Below, in pieces: positions 56,819 through 64,000 of a stretch of 64,000 nt of DNA. Source of the DNA: Vreelandella arcis (GTDB lineage: Bacteria; Pseudomonadota; Gammaproteobacteria; Pseudomonadales; Halomonadaceae); NCBI RefSeq assembly GCF_900103865.1, contig NZ_FNII01000010.1, positions 62,001 to 126,000 on the forward strand. Direction: 5' to 3'. Below the pieces are notes generated by a model. It saw only the letters and a list, made by a program, of their open reading frames with translations. It was not told where the DNA came from and ran no database searches. Both the position numbers and the translations under genes were made by a program. How positions within the stretch are numbered: the first letter of the stretch is position 1; the number at the start of each line of letters is the position of its first letter.

Positions 56819-57384
56819 CGGCTATCAACATGCAGTGGAGGTAACATGGATTGGCGTGATCCCAGATTGCGGGAGCTGTGGAAACAAAAAAACATACCCG
56901 TGGTTTTTCGTAGGTCGAGTCCAGACCCATTGTTACTTCGACTCCCATACGCTACTGATAATTTTGAGTGGATTCGAGGAGATCGCCGGCACAAGCCAAA
57001 GTGGAACTCGCAGTTTTCGGCATGGGAAGTCCCCGTTGCTTGGTTCGATGAAATCACCGCTAAAGTGCTCAGGCGTTTTGGTAAGGCCTACGTAATTCAG
57101 CTATACAAAAAACATCAAAAATGCGCCCCTGCGTGCTGGAATGCGAAAGGGCTACACTGCGAATGTTCGTGCATGGGTGCCCGCCATGGGACGGGGCATC
57201 CACAAGGACGATGGCACGAAGTGTCAGATACATTTGCCTTTTCATGGGGGCCAAAACAATATGCCTGCCGACTATTGTCCTCACTTTCGGGGCAGTAGCC
57301 GCTCTAACCAGGCCAGGCCAGGCACGGCGACGCCTTTTTCGTTGCGGCTTCGCCTCCACTACAAAGCCGGGGATGCTGGCGGCG
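56813..57384 (+). mobile_element. Complete integron gene cassette (cassette 2)
   Basis: The segment between the G/TT crossover points of the two attC-like sites is 572 bases. It holds one gene in the usual orientation, with its start 33 bases after the left junction and its own attC at the right. This is exactly the structure of a gene cassette. Cassette 1 lies to its left, but its left boundary is not recognisable. Confidence 0.75.
56846..57298 (+). CDS. Integron-cassette protein with a Cys/His cluster, 150 aa
   Basis: I do not recognise a characterised family. The N-terminal ~80 residues form a compact Trp-rich domain (W3, W12, W42, W53, W60, W66). The C-terminal part has a metal-site-like cluster: C93, C97, H104, C105, C107, C109, H114 and H118 (CAPACWNA, HCECSCMGARHGTGH), followed by GRWHEVSDTFAFSWG. 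A zinc-binding or nucleic-acid-binding role is possible but not shown. TGGAGG lies 6 bases before the ATG. It sits wholly inside cassette 2. Confidence 0.7.
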   Translation: MDWRDPRLRELWKQKNIPVVFRRSSPDPLLLRLPYATDNFEWIRGDRRHKPKWNSQFSAWEVPVAWFDEITAKVLRRFGKAYVIQLYKKHQKCAPACWNAKGLHCECSCMGARHGTGHPQGRWHEVSDTFAFSWGPKQYACRLLSSLSGQ

Positions 57385-57390
57385 TTAGGC
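57302..57390 (+). other. attC-like integron recombination site 2
   Basis: An 89-base imperfect palindrome starting 3 bases after the 150-aa gene. TAAC-CAG-GCCAG (57305-57316) is mirrored by CTGGC-GGC-GTTA (57376-57387), again with unpaired 3-base spacers. The core is GTTAGGC, a perfect GTTRRRY. The centre has its own small stem (GGCGACGCC, GCGGCTTCGCC). Confidence 0.87.
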
Positions 57391-57608
57391 ACTTTCCTAT
57401 CAACTGAGTAAGCACATGTCGGCCACCCCTCACGCGAGATGCAGGATGTGCAGCGTCTGACGCCATTACTGGAGCAATTCGCTATGAACATCAGTAATAT
57501 GGAAGCGACAGGGGCCTACTCATAGCGCATATGGCATGCCGTATTGCATCCCCAATCCAGCCACGCCTTCTGGCGAAGAGATTAGTGAGCCCTAGCCAAG
57601 CACAACCG
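57391..57608. other. Cassette-island tail without a clear gene
   Basis: About 220 bases between attC 2 and the photolyase stop. The only coding-looking piece is a plus-strand frame ending at 57525 (from an ATG at 57439: MQDVQRLTPLLEQFAMNISN and eight more residues). It is too short to identify and may be a gene fragment. No third attC is seen. Confidence 0.35.
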
Positions 57609-59189
57609 CTACATATCCTCCAACCCGCCCTCATCAAACAGCAAAAGCTGCTGACAATTGGCGGGTTTTGCTTTTTTAGCGCGCTGAGCGGGTGGTCTTC
57701 GCTGGCTGGCGAGCTTATCCACAATGGCCTGGCTGGCTTCTCTTGCATCCGGTGTACGGCGAAGCTCATACAACATCTTCTTCCAGTGCCGCGCCTCATG
57801 TTCAAAGTCGTGAGGCAGCGGGTAGTGCTCGCCGGGCTGAAAGCCGAATCGCTGGCGCAGGCTTTCCGGCAGGGCCCAGGGTTTGGCGCGCCACTCTAAA
57901 GGCAGTGTGGTTAATTCCGGCACCCAGCGGGCGACAAACTCACCATGTGGGTCGTTATCTTCCGCCTGTTTGATGGGGTTATACACCCGCAGCGCGTTGG
58001 TGCCCGTGGCACCTGCCTGCATCTGCACCTGGGGGTAGTGAATGCCCGGCTCGAAGTCGGTAAACAGCCGCGCCAGATGCAGGGCGGGCTCGTACCAGTG
58101 CAGCCCCAGGCCAAATGTGGCGTGGGAGATCAGCATCGCGCGCATGCGAAAGTTGAGCCAGCCGGTGGCGGTCAGGCTGCGCATGCAGGCATCCACCAAC
58201 GGCACCCCGGTTTGGCCGCGTTTCCAGGCGGTCAGGTTAGGGTGGTCGGGGTCGCGTTCGCGCAGGCCGCGCATTGCGGGGTGCAGCGTTTGATGCTCCA
58301 TGCTCGGCTCGCTTTCCAGCTTCTGGATAAAGTGGCAGTGCCAGTAAAGCCGCGAGGTAAAGGCGCGCAGCGAGCGAGACCATTGGGAATCTTCCGCATG
58401 TTTTGCCCGCTGGCGGCGCAGCGACTGCACTACTTCGCGCATGGAGAGCGTGCCCCAGGCCAGATGCGGCGACAGCCGTGAGCCGAATTCCCAGGCCAGC
58501 AATGGCTTCGAGAGCGAGCCACGGTAGCGACGCCCGCGCTGGCTGACAAAGCTGCGCCATAGTGCACGCCCTTCACGGCGACCGCCGGGCTGGCGCTCGG
58601 GGCAGGGCGTGGTGTCAAACCCCTGCGTCAGGCCGTGCAGCTCTCCAGCGTCAATATGGTGGAAAGCCTGCCAACCGGGAGCCGCCTGGGCGTTTTTCGG
58701 CGCAGGGAAGGTCGGTGCCGTCATCAGCGCTTCCCAATGAGACTCCCAGCGGGTCTGGTGGCCTGTGCGGCTGGTCAACCCGCGCACTACGCCGTGCTGG
58801 CGGGCTTCCTGCCAGGTAACGTTGTGCTGTCGGCACCAGCTATGAACGTCTTTGTCGCGCGCAAAGCTCCAGGCGTTGCCGGTTTCCTGGTGGGAGTGCA
58901 GGGTGATGTAGCCGTAATGGGCTTTCAGAGCGTCCAGCAGATCGACCATATTACCCTGCCAGATACACAGCGGCAGGCCGAGTGTCCCTAGGGCATGGGA
59001 AAGGTCGATAAGCGAGTCAGCGGCAAACTGCCAGTGGCGCAGCGCGCTGTCTGGCGCCTGCCACTGGCCGGGTTCGATCGCGAAAACCGGCAGCACAGGG
59101 CCCGCCTCGGCTGCATTCGCTAGCGGTTCATGGTCATGCACTCGCAGGTCGCGCTTGAACCAGACAACGTGAAGGTGGGTATTCGCCAT
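57609..59189 (-). CDS. phrB: Cryptochrome/photolyase family protein
   Basis: A 526-residue flavoprotein of the photolyase/cryptochrome family. Residues 1-135 form the antenna domain (VVWFKRDLRVHDHEPLANAA). The FAD domain follows, with SRLSPHLAWGTLSMREVVQ, FTSRLYWHCHFIQKLE, GVPLVDACMRSLTATGWLNFRMRAMLISHATFGLGLHW and DFEPGIHYPQVQMQAGATGTNALRVYNPIKQ, all FAD-contacting signatures. It probably repairs UV dimers in light, but a cryptochrome-like role is not excluded. The last 20 codons exist a second time beside gabT, with the cassette island between. Confidence 0.88.
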   Translation of the reverse strand: MANTHLHVVWFKRDLRVHDHEPLANAAEAGPVLPVFAIEPGQWQAPDSALRHWQFAADSLIDLSHALGTLGLPLCIWQGNMVDLLDALKAHYGYITLHSHQETGNAWSFARDKDVHSWCRQHNVTWQEARQHGVVRGLTSRTGHQTRWESHWEALMTAPTFPAPKNAQAAPGWQAFHHIDAGELHGLTQGFDTTPCPERQPGGRREGRALWRSFVSQRGRRYRGSLSKPLLAWEFGSRLSPHLAWGTLSMREVVQSLRRQRAKHAEDSQWSRSLRAFTSRLYWHCHFIQKLESEPSMEHQTLHPAMRGLRERDPDHPNLTAWKRGQTGVPLVDACMRSLTATGWLNFRMRAMLISHATFGLGLHWYEPALHLARLFTDFEPGIHYPQVQMQAGATGTNALRVYNPIKQAEDNDPHGEFVARWVPELTTLPLEWRAKPWALPESLRQRFGFQPGEHYPLPHDFEHEARHWKKMLYELRRTPDAREASQAIVDKLASQRRPPAQRAKKAKPANCQQLLLFDEGGLEDM

Positions 59190-59306
59190 AGCTCGCCGTG
59201 GGGAAAGGGCTATCCGCCGTTACGCCATGACGTTACCATCAAGCCACGGCAGGCGTAAGCGCGCTGTCCCTTATCAACAGGCGGATTTATCAACGGGAGA
59301 GTATTG

Positions 59307-59609
59307 ATGTATATCGCGATGAACCGTTTTCGGATTGCCCCAGGCCGCGAAGAAGACTTTTTAGAAGTGTGGCGCAACCGCGACTCTCACCTGGATGAAG
59401 TGCCGGGTTTCAAGCAGTTCCAGATGCTCCAGGGCGAAAGCCAGGACGATCACACCGTGTTTATCTCTCACAGCGTGTGGGAATCGGAAGAGGCCTTCCG
59501 CGACTGGACCAAGTCAGACGCGTTTCGCAAGGCTCATGCCAACGCCAAGGCGCCCGAAGGTATTTATCTGGGGCCGCCCAAGTTCGAGGGCTATGAGGTG
59601 GTGCTGTAA
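59307..59609 (+). CDS. Antibiotic biosynthesis monooxygenase (ABM) domain protein
   Basis: A 100-residue ABM-fold (ferredoxin-like dimer) protein of the HmoA/YqjZ-like group. Typical segments are MYIAMNRFRIAPGREEDFLEVWRNRDSHLDEVPGF at the start and TVFISHSVWESEEAFRDWTKSDAFRKAHANA in the middle, where W and H positions line the small pocket. Some members degrade heme; others oxidise small quinols. The ATG at 59307 follows GGGAGAG. It is divergent from the photolyase and followed by the beta-alanine genes. Confidence 0.83.
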   Translation: MYIAMNRFRIAPGREEDFLEVWRNRDSHLDEVPGFKQFQMLQGESQDDHTVFISHSVWESEEAFRDWTKSDAFRKAHANAKAPEGIYLGPPKFEGYEVVL

Positions 59610-59723
59610 GGCGCCTGGCATTACGTATAGATTCTCTAACGTGAACAAAAGAAAAGCGTAATTTTATAAACGTGTTCAGTGGCGCATGCTGAGGTAATGC
59701 CGCATAGCGATGGAGCTGGACAC

Positions 59724-61097
59724 ATGTTTGGACTAACAAGCAAAACACCCCCGCAAGCCTCGGAGGACGCGACTCAAGAGCGCTCCTCCACTACCGAGCT
59801 TAACCAGCATTACTGGATGCCGTTCAGCTCGAATCGCGATTTTCGCGCCAACCCACGGGTGATTACCGGGGCGGAAGGCCGCTACTACATCGATGATCAG
59901 GGCCGTAAGCTGTTCGATTCGCTGTCCGGCCTCTGGACCTGCGGCGCGGGCCACAACCGCGAAGAAATCCAGAAAGCCGTGTCGGCGCAGTTGGGCAGCC
60001 TCGACTTTGCTCCCGGCTTTCAGATTGGCCACCCGCTGGCCTTCAAGCTGGCAGAAAAGGTGTCAAGCCTCACGCCGGCTGGTCTGGATCATGTCTTCTT
60101 TACCAACTCCGGTTCGGAAGCGGCGGACACCTCGGTCAAGATGGCCAAGGCCTACTGGCGGTTGAAAGGCAAGCCGGAGAAAACCCGCATGATCGGCCGG
60201 GCCAAGGGCTATCACGGGGTGAACATCGGCGGCACCAGCCTGGGCGGTATCGGCCCTAATCGTAAACATTACGGCCCGTTGATGGATGTGACGCACCTGC
60301 CGCATACGCTCCAGGCGGGCCATGCCTTCACGAAAGGCCAGGCGGACACCGGCGCTGAGCTCGCCGATGCGCTGCTCGATCAGATCGCGCTCCACGACGC
60401 CTCCACCATCGCCGCGGTCATCGTTGAGCCGATGTCCGGCTCAGCCGGTGTGATTGTGCCGCCCAAAGGCTACCTGGATCGGCTGCGCGAGATCTGCACC
60501 GCCCACGATATTCTGCTGATTTTCGACGAGGTGATCACCGCCTTTGGGCGCAGCGGTGCCACCACCGGTGCCGAGGCCTTTGGCGTGACGCCGGACATCA
60601 TGAACGTGGCCAAGCAGATCACCAACGGTGCCATCCCCATGGGCGCGGTGATCGCCTCCAGCGAAATTTTCGACACCTTCATGCACGCGGGCGGCCCCCA
60701 ACACGCGGTTGAATTCCCCCACGGCTATACCTACAGCGCCCACCCGGTGGCCTGCGCCGCGGGGCTGGCGGCGCTTGAAATGATGGAACATGACAACTTC
60801 CCCGCTCAGGTGAATGCCATTGCGCCCACCTTTGAGCAGAAGCTGCACGCCCTGAAAGGCCGCAATCATATTGTCGATATTCGTAACTACGGCCTGGCCG
60901 GGGCGATTCAGCTAACGCCCCGCGACGGCGACCCAACGATCCGCCCTCGCGATGCGCACATGGCGCTCTGGGAGGCAGGGTTCTACGTGCGCTACGGCGG
61001 CGACACGCTGCAGTTCGGCCCTCCGTTTGGCACCACCGAGGCCGAGCTGGAACGACTGTTCGACGCGGTGGCGACCACCCTGGATTCGCTGGCATAA
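59724..61097 (+). CDS. bauA: Beta-alanine/omega-amino acid--pyruvate aminotransferase
   Basis: A 457-residue class III PLP aminotransferase. The PLP lysine is K297 (NVAKQITNGAIPMGAV). The N-terminal HYWMPFSSNRDFRANPRVITGAEGRYY and the SGLWTCGAGHNREEI segments mark the omega-amino acid:pyruvate group (BauA/OapT), which converts beta-alanine to malonic semialdehyde. The ATG at 59724 with TGGAGCTGG upstream is chosen; the frame is open to 59679. It is followed 20 bases later by mmsA, which supports the beta-alanine assignment. Confidence 0.88.
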   Translation: MFGLTSKTPPQASEDATQERSSTTELNQHYWMPFSSNRDFRANPRVITGAEGRYYIDDQGRKLFDSLSGLWTCGAGHNREEIQKAVSAQLGSLDFAPGFQIGHPLAFKLAEKVSSLTPAGLDHVFFTNSGSEAADTSVKMAKAYWRLKGKPEKTRMIGRAKGYHGVNIGGTSLGGIGPNRKHYGPLMDVTHLPHTLQAGHAFTKGQADTGAELADALLDQIALHDASTIAAVIVEPMSGSAGVIVPPKGYLDRLREICTAHDILLIFDEVITAFGRSGATTGAEAFGVTPDIMNVAKQITNGAIPMGAVIASSEIFDTFMHAGGPQHAVEFPHGYTYSAHPVACAAGLAALEMMEHDNFPAQVNAIAPTFEQKLHALKGRNHIVDIRNYGLAGAIQLTPRDGDPTIRPRDAHMALWEAGFYVRYGGDTLQFGPPFGTTEAELERLFDAVATTLDSLA

Positions 61098-61117
61098 ATT
61101 ATTTCGGAGAGTAAAAC

Positions 61118-62614
61118 ATGAGTGTTGTTTCCCACCTGATTAACGGTGAGTTAATTGAAAGTCAGCGCACGCTGGACGTTACTAACCCCTCAACGGGCAA
61201 GGTGATCCGTCAGGTGGCGGACGCTAATGCTGCCGACGTGGAACGCGCGATTGCCGCCGCCCAGGCGGCGTTTCCCGCCTGGCGCGATACGCCGCCCAAC
61301 AAGCGTGCCCAGGTAATGTACCGCTTCAAGCAGCTGCTCGAAGATAACGCCGACCGCCTGGTGCAGCTGGTCAGCGAAGAGCACGGCAAAACCCCCGAAG
61401 ACGCCATGGGCGAGCTCAAGCGTGGCATCGAGAACGTCGAGTACGCCTGCGGCGTGCCGGAGCTGTTGAAAGGTGAGTACTCCCACAACGTAGGGCCGGG
61501 CATCGATGCCTGGTCCAATTTCCAGCCCCTGGGGGTGGTGGCGGGCATTACCCCGTTTAACTTCCCCGCCATGGTGCCGCTGTGGATGTACCCCATGGCG
61601 ATTGCCTGCGGTAACACCTTTATCCTTAAACCCTCGGAAAAAGATCCCGCGGCGGCCATGGCGGTGGCGGAACTGCTCCTGGAAGCAGGGCTCCCCAATG
61701 GCGTGATGAACGTAGTGCACGGCGGGCGCGAAGCGGTAGAAACGCTGCTGGATGCTAAAGCCGTTAAAGCCATTTCCTTTGTTGGCTCAACGCCGATTGC
61801 CGAGAAGATCTATAGCCGTGGCTCGGCGGCTGGCAAACGTGTTCAGGCACTGGGCGGGGCGAAAAACCACGCCGTGGTATTGCCGGACGCCGACCTGGAA
61901 AACGCCGCCAACACGCTGATGGGCGCGGCATTTGGCAGCTGCGGCGAGCGCTGCATGGCGATCTCGGTCGCCGTATGCGTGGGCGACGAGACCGCCAATC
62001 GGCTGGTGGAAACCATGCTGCCCAAAATCGCCCACCTCAAAGTGGGCCCGGGCACCGAGAAAGGCCTGGATATGGGGCCGCTGGTCACCGCCGAGCACCG
62101 CGATAAAGTGATGAGCTTTATCGAGGACGGCGTGAGCGCCGGGGCAACGCTGGTCGCCGATGGTCGCAGCCTGAAAGTGGCCGGCCATGAAGAGGGCTAC
62201 TTTGTTGGCGGCTGCCTGTTCGATAACGTCACCGCGGAGATGCGCATTTACCAGGAAGAGATCTTCGGGCCGGTGCTCTGCGTGGTTCGGGTGGGCAGTC
62301 TGGATGATGCCATGCAACTGATCAACGATCACGAGTATGGCAACGGCACCTGCCTGTTCACCCGCGATGGCGAAGCCGCCCGCCGCTTTACCGATGGCAT
62401 CGAAGTTGGCATGGTCGGGGTCAACGTGCCGCTACCGGTGCCCGTGGCCTACCACAGCTTTGGCGGCTGGAAGCGCTCGCTGTTCGGCGACCTGCACGCC
62501 TATGGGCCTGACTCGGTGCGCTTCTATACCCGCCGCAAGGCGGTATCCCAGCGCTGGCCATCGGTCAGTGAAGCGACCCAGGCCGAGTTCTCGTTCCCTG
62601 CCAATCAGAGTTGA
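61118..62614 (+). CDS. mmsA: CoA-acylating malonate/methylmalonate-semialdehyde dehydrogenase
   Basis: A 498-residue aldehyde dehydrogenase of the MmsA group. The catalytic cysteine is C279 (GSCGERCMAIS). The general-base Glu of ordinary ALDHs is absent (ALGGAKNHAVV in place of ELGG), as expected for enzymes that release CoA esters. It converts malonic semialdehyde to acetyl-CoA, or methylmalonic semialdehyde to propionyl-CoA. Its place after bauA points to beta-alanine use, though valine catabolism is possible. A terminator follows. Confidence 0.92.
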   Translation: MSVVSHLINGELIESQRTLDVTNPSTGKVIRQVADANAADVERAIAAAQAAFPAWRDTPPNKRAQVMYRFKQLLEDNADRLVQLVSEEHGKTPEDAMGELKRGIENVEYACGVPELLKGEYSHNVGPGIDAWSNFQPLGVVAGITPFNFPAMVPLWMYPMAIACGNTFILKPSEKDPAAAMAVAELLLEAGLPNGVMNVVHGGREAVETLLDAKAVKAISFVGSTPIAEKIYSRGSAAGKRVQALGGAKNHAVVLPDADLENAANTLMGAAFGSCGERCMAISVAVCVGDETANRLVETMLPKIAHLKVGPGTEKGLDMGPLVTAEHRDKVMSFIEDGVSAGATLVADGRSLKVAGHEEGYFVGGCLFDNVTAEMRIYQEEIFGPVLCVVRVGSLDDAMQLINDHEYGNGTCLFTRDGEAARRFTDGIEVGMVGVNVPLPVPVAYHSFGGWKRSLFGDLHAYGPDSVRFYTRRKAVSQRWPSVSEATQAEFSFPANQS

Positions 62615-62642
62615 CGTCTTGGGGTAACTAAGACATCTTCTC

Positions 62643-62674
62643 AGCACCATCGCCCGGCGGTGGTGCTTTTTTTT
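62643..62674 (+). terminator. Terminator of the bauA-mmsA operon
   Basis: AGCACCATCGC pairs with GCGGTGGTGCT (11 bp, one G-T) around a 3-base loop, followed by eight T. It lies 28 bases after mmsA. Confidence 0.93.
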
Positions 62675-62710
62675 GGTGCGTACTTCAGGCGTAAAAGGGA
62701 CGAAGACAGC

Positions 62711-63331
62711 GTGGCGAGAACCCAGGACGAAATTCGGCAAACCAACGTAAAAAAGATTCTCCAGGCGGCGGAGCAGCTGTTTGCCGAAAAAGGCTACGCA
62801 GGTGCCTCCATGGGGGAGATCGCTCAGCTGGCTGATATCCCTAAATCCAACGTGCACTATTACTTTGCGACCAAAAAAGCCCTCTATCAGGATGTACTGC
62901 TGGAGCTTTTGGAGGTGTGGAAGCAGGACGCGCTGTGCTTTGAACTCTACGATGACCCCCGCGTGGTGCTCACCAGCTATATTCGCGCCAAGATGAACCA
63001 CTCGCGAAACCGCGCCCACGGCTCGAAAGTATGGGCGGCCGAGGTGATGCAGGGCGCACCGATTCTTCAAGAATGTCTGCGCGATAACCTTTACGAGTGG
63101 GCCAAGCTCAAGGAGGCCAAGATCAGCGAATGGATTGAGACGGGCCAGATCAACCCTGTCGAGCCTTCCTACCTGCTTTACATGATCTGGGCTTCCACCC
63201 AGCACTACGCTGATTTTGACTACCAGATCTACCTACTCAACGACGACCAACCGCTGGACGATCTACAGTTCGAAAAAGCCGTTCAATCGGTTACCTCGGT
63301 GATTTTAAGAGGCATTGGGCTGACGGCTTAA
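62711..63331 (+). CDS. TetR-family regulator (RutR-like C-terminal domain)
   Basis: A 206-residue TetR regulator. The helix-turn-helix lies at ~25-50 (GASMGEIAQLADIPKSNVHYYFATKKALY). The C-terminal domain has the YcdC/RutR-type pattern (RAKMNHSRNRAHGSKVWAAEVMQGAPIL, LLYMIWASTQHYADF). RutR senses pyrimidines, whose breakdown yields beta-alanine. Control of the preceding bauA-mmsA operon is a reasonable inference. The GTG start at 62711 has AAAGGGACG before it; the frame open to 62660 would start inside the terminator. Confidence 0.85.
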   Translation: MARTQDEIRQTNVKKILQAAEQLFAEKGYAGASMGEIAQLADIPKSNVHYYFATKKALYQDVLLELLEVWKQDALCFELYDDPRVVLTSYIRAKMNHSRNRAHGSKVWAAEVMQGAPILQECLRDNLYEWAKLKEAKISEWIETGQINPVEPSYLLYMIWASTQHYADFDYQIYLLNDDQPLDDLQFEKAVQSVTSVILRGIGLTA

Positions 63332-63357
63332 CTAGCTGAACTAGGAAGGAGCTACTA

Positions 63358-63813
63358 ATGGGCAATAACGGACAGCCTGTTATCGGGGTGGGCGCTATTG
63401 TGCTTCGCCCGGATGGAACCGTGCTGCTTGGATACCGCGATAAACATGGAGAATCGCCGTGCTGGTGCTTGCCCGGCGGTCATGTTGATGTGGGGGAGTC
63501 ATTTGAGACAGCAGCCATCCGTGAAATGGCAGAAGAAACAGGCATTACCGAGTGGCAACGCGTGCAGGTCCTGGCGATAACCCAACACCTGAGTAGCTCA
63601 GTCTCTACAGTGACAGGTGCAGTGTTAGTTACGGTGAAGCAGGATGCCGAAGCAGTATTGCTTGAGCCAGAGGTGTTTACTGAATGGCGCTGGTTTAGCC
63701 CCGACGCTCTTCCCTCGCCGTTATTCGCGGCAAGTCAGGCGGTATTGGCATATTGGCTTGGCGATGAGTCGCCAACCGGCTGGGAGACATATCCCATCGC
63801 TCAAGCAGAGTGA
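63358..63813 (+). CDS. Nudix hydrolase
   Basis: A 151-residue Nudix protein. The Nudix box is complete at residues 41-63 (GHVDVGES, IREMAEETGI), with the REUxEE core that binds Mg2+. It hydrolyses nucleoside diphosphates linked to another group; the sequence resembles the NUDT15/MTH1-like group of small sanitising enzymes (LPGGHVDVGES). AGGAAGGAG precedes the ATG. It follows the TetR gene by 26 bases and may be cotranscribed. Confidence 0.9.
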   Translation: MGNNGQPVIGVGAIVLRPDGTVLLGYRDKHGESPCWCLPGGHVDVGESFETAAIREMAEETGITEWQRVQVLAITQHLSSSVSTVTGAVLVTVKQDAEAVLLEPEVFTEWRWFSPDALPSPLFAASQAVLAYWLGDESPTGWETYPIAQAE

Positions 63814-63819
63814 ATTTTG

Positions 63820-64000
63820 CTATGTAGAGCGCAAGCTTTCCATCGGCACAGACGTATCAAACTTATGCCGCTTACGCGACAGTAGCGTGCGGAACTTGCG
63901 CATATTGTCGTCGGCATAGAGCACACGATCGCAGAAGCGGTCGTACTCATCTAAATCAGCGACTGTCACGATCAATACAAAATCACACTCGCCGGTTACC
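63820..64000 (-). CDS. Lrp/AsnC-family regulator, C-terminal end (partial)
   Basis: The last 59 codons of a minus-strand gene that continues beyond the right edge. The fragment starts VTGECDFVLIVTVADLDEYDR and continues YADDNMRKFRTLLSRKRHKF, the effector-binding (RAM) domain of Lrp/AsnC regulators (G-x-x-D-F/Y-L-L-x-V, then F-x-T-x-V). The stop at 63822-63820 is 7 bases beyond the Nudix gene, so the two converge. Confidence 0.85.
   Translation of the reverse strand, partial: VTGECDFVLIVTVADLDEYDRFCDRVLYADDNMRKFRTLLSRKRHKFDTSVPMESLRST

Noticed and set aside
57624-57680. Similar hairpins at 55391 and 57624 taken as a plain repeated terminator
   Set aside because: The matching bases continue as an aligned reading frame with synonymous changes and a shared stop position, so common descent from a photolyase gene end explains them better. 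Terminator function of the first copy is still possible.

Overview
The window reads as a chromosomal segment of a moderately high G+C, aerobic gammaproteobacterium, most like Halomonas/Vreelandella (Halomonadaceae). This is inferred from gene content (two tripartite TRAP transporters, catabolism of small amino acids, PhoX, NsrR/Hmp, heme uptake) and codon style; no rRNA or tRNA gene is present to prove it. Genes are dense, on both strands and mostly in short operons. | Layout. 1-1.4 kb: end of an ABC transporter and an aldo/keto reductase. 1.6-5.8 kb: stress defence, with catalase-peroxidase katG (possible OxyR half-sites) and the divergent nsrR/hmp nitric-oxide pair with a good NsrR-like operator. 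5.8-11.4 kb: 5-oxoprolinase pxpABC facing away from a TRAP transporter. 11.4-17.1 kb: an HDOD-GGDEF diguanylate cyclase, HAD phosphatase, TauE-like permease, MgtE and small proteins. 17.2-23.2 kb: a complete heme-uptake operon, hemP-receptor-hmuS-hmuT-hmuU-hmuV, behind a strong Fur box; hemP is only 54 codons. 23.4-27.1 kb: Tat-exported PhoX and a DUF1127 protein divergent from a LysR regulator. 27.2-32.2 kb: TetR-controlled RND efflux pair. 32.1-33.3 kb: decay zone with a frameshifted SDR gene and a ParE toxin remnant. 33.3-39.7 kb: a D-alanine-type module (D-Ala-D-Ala dipeptidase, TRAP transporter, LysR, D-amino-acid dehydrogenase) whose dehydrogenase lies behind a tandem glycine riboswitch. 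39.8-51.0 kb: housekeeping and accessory genes (AidB, ChaC, CbiX-like, YbiT, ZipA-like, TspO, old yellow enzyme, a metal-ligand-less M24 protein, TauE, a lytic transglycosylase lipoprotein). 51.1-55.4 kb: GabR-like regulator and gabDT. 55.4-57.6 kb: an AT-richer island with two genes, each followed by an integron attC-like site, and no integrase in the window. 57.6-64 kb: photolyase, ABM protein, beta-alanine transaminase/mmsA/TetR, a Nudix hydrolase and the end of an Lrp/AsnC regulator. | How it works together. Much of the region turns small nitrogen compounds into central metabolites: 5-oxoproline to glutamate, GABA to succinate, beta-alanine to acetyl-CoA, D-amino acids to keto acids. ChaC can release 5-oxoproline from glutathione, which pxpABC could recycle. 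| The most unusual piece is the cassette island at 55.4-57.6 kb. It is best read as a small integrase-less integron cassette cluster (CALIN) with two uncharacterised cassette proteins. It lies between the photolyase gene and a second, diverged copy of the last 20 codons of that same gene.
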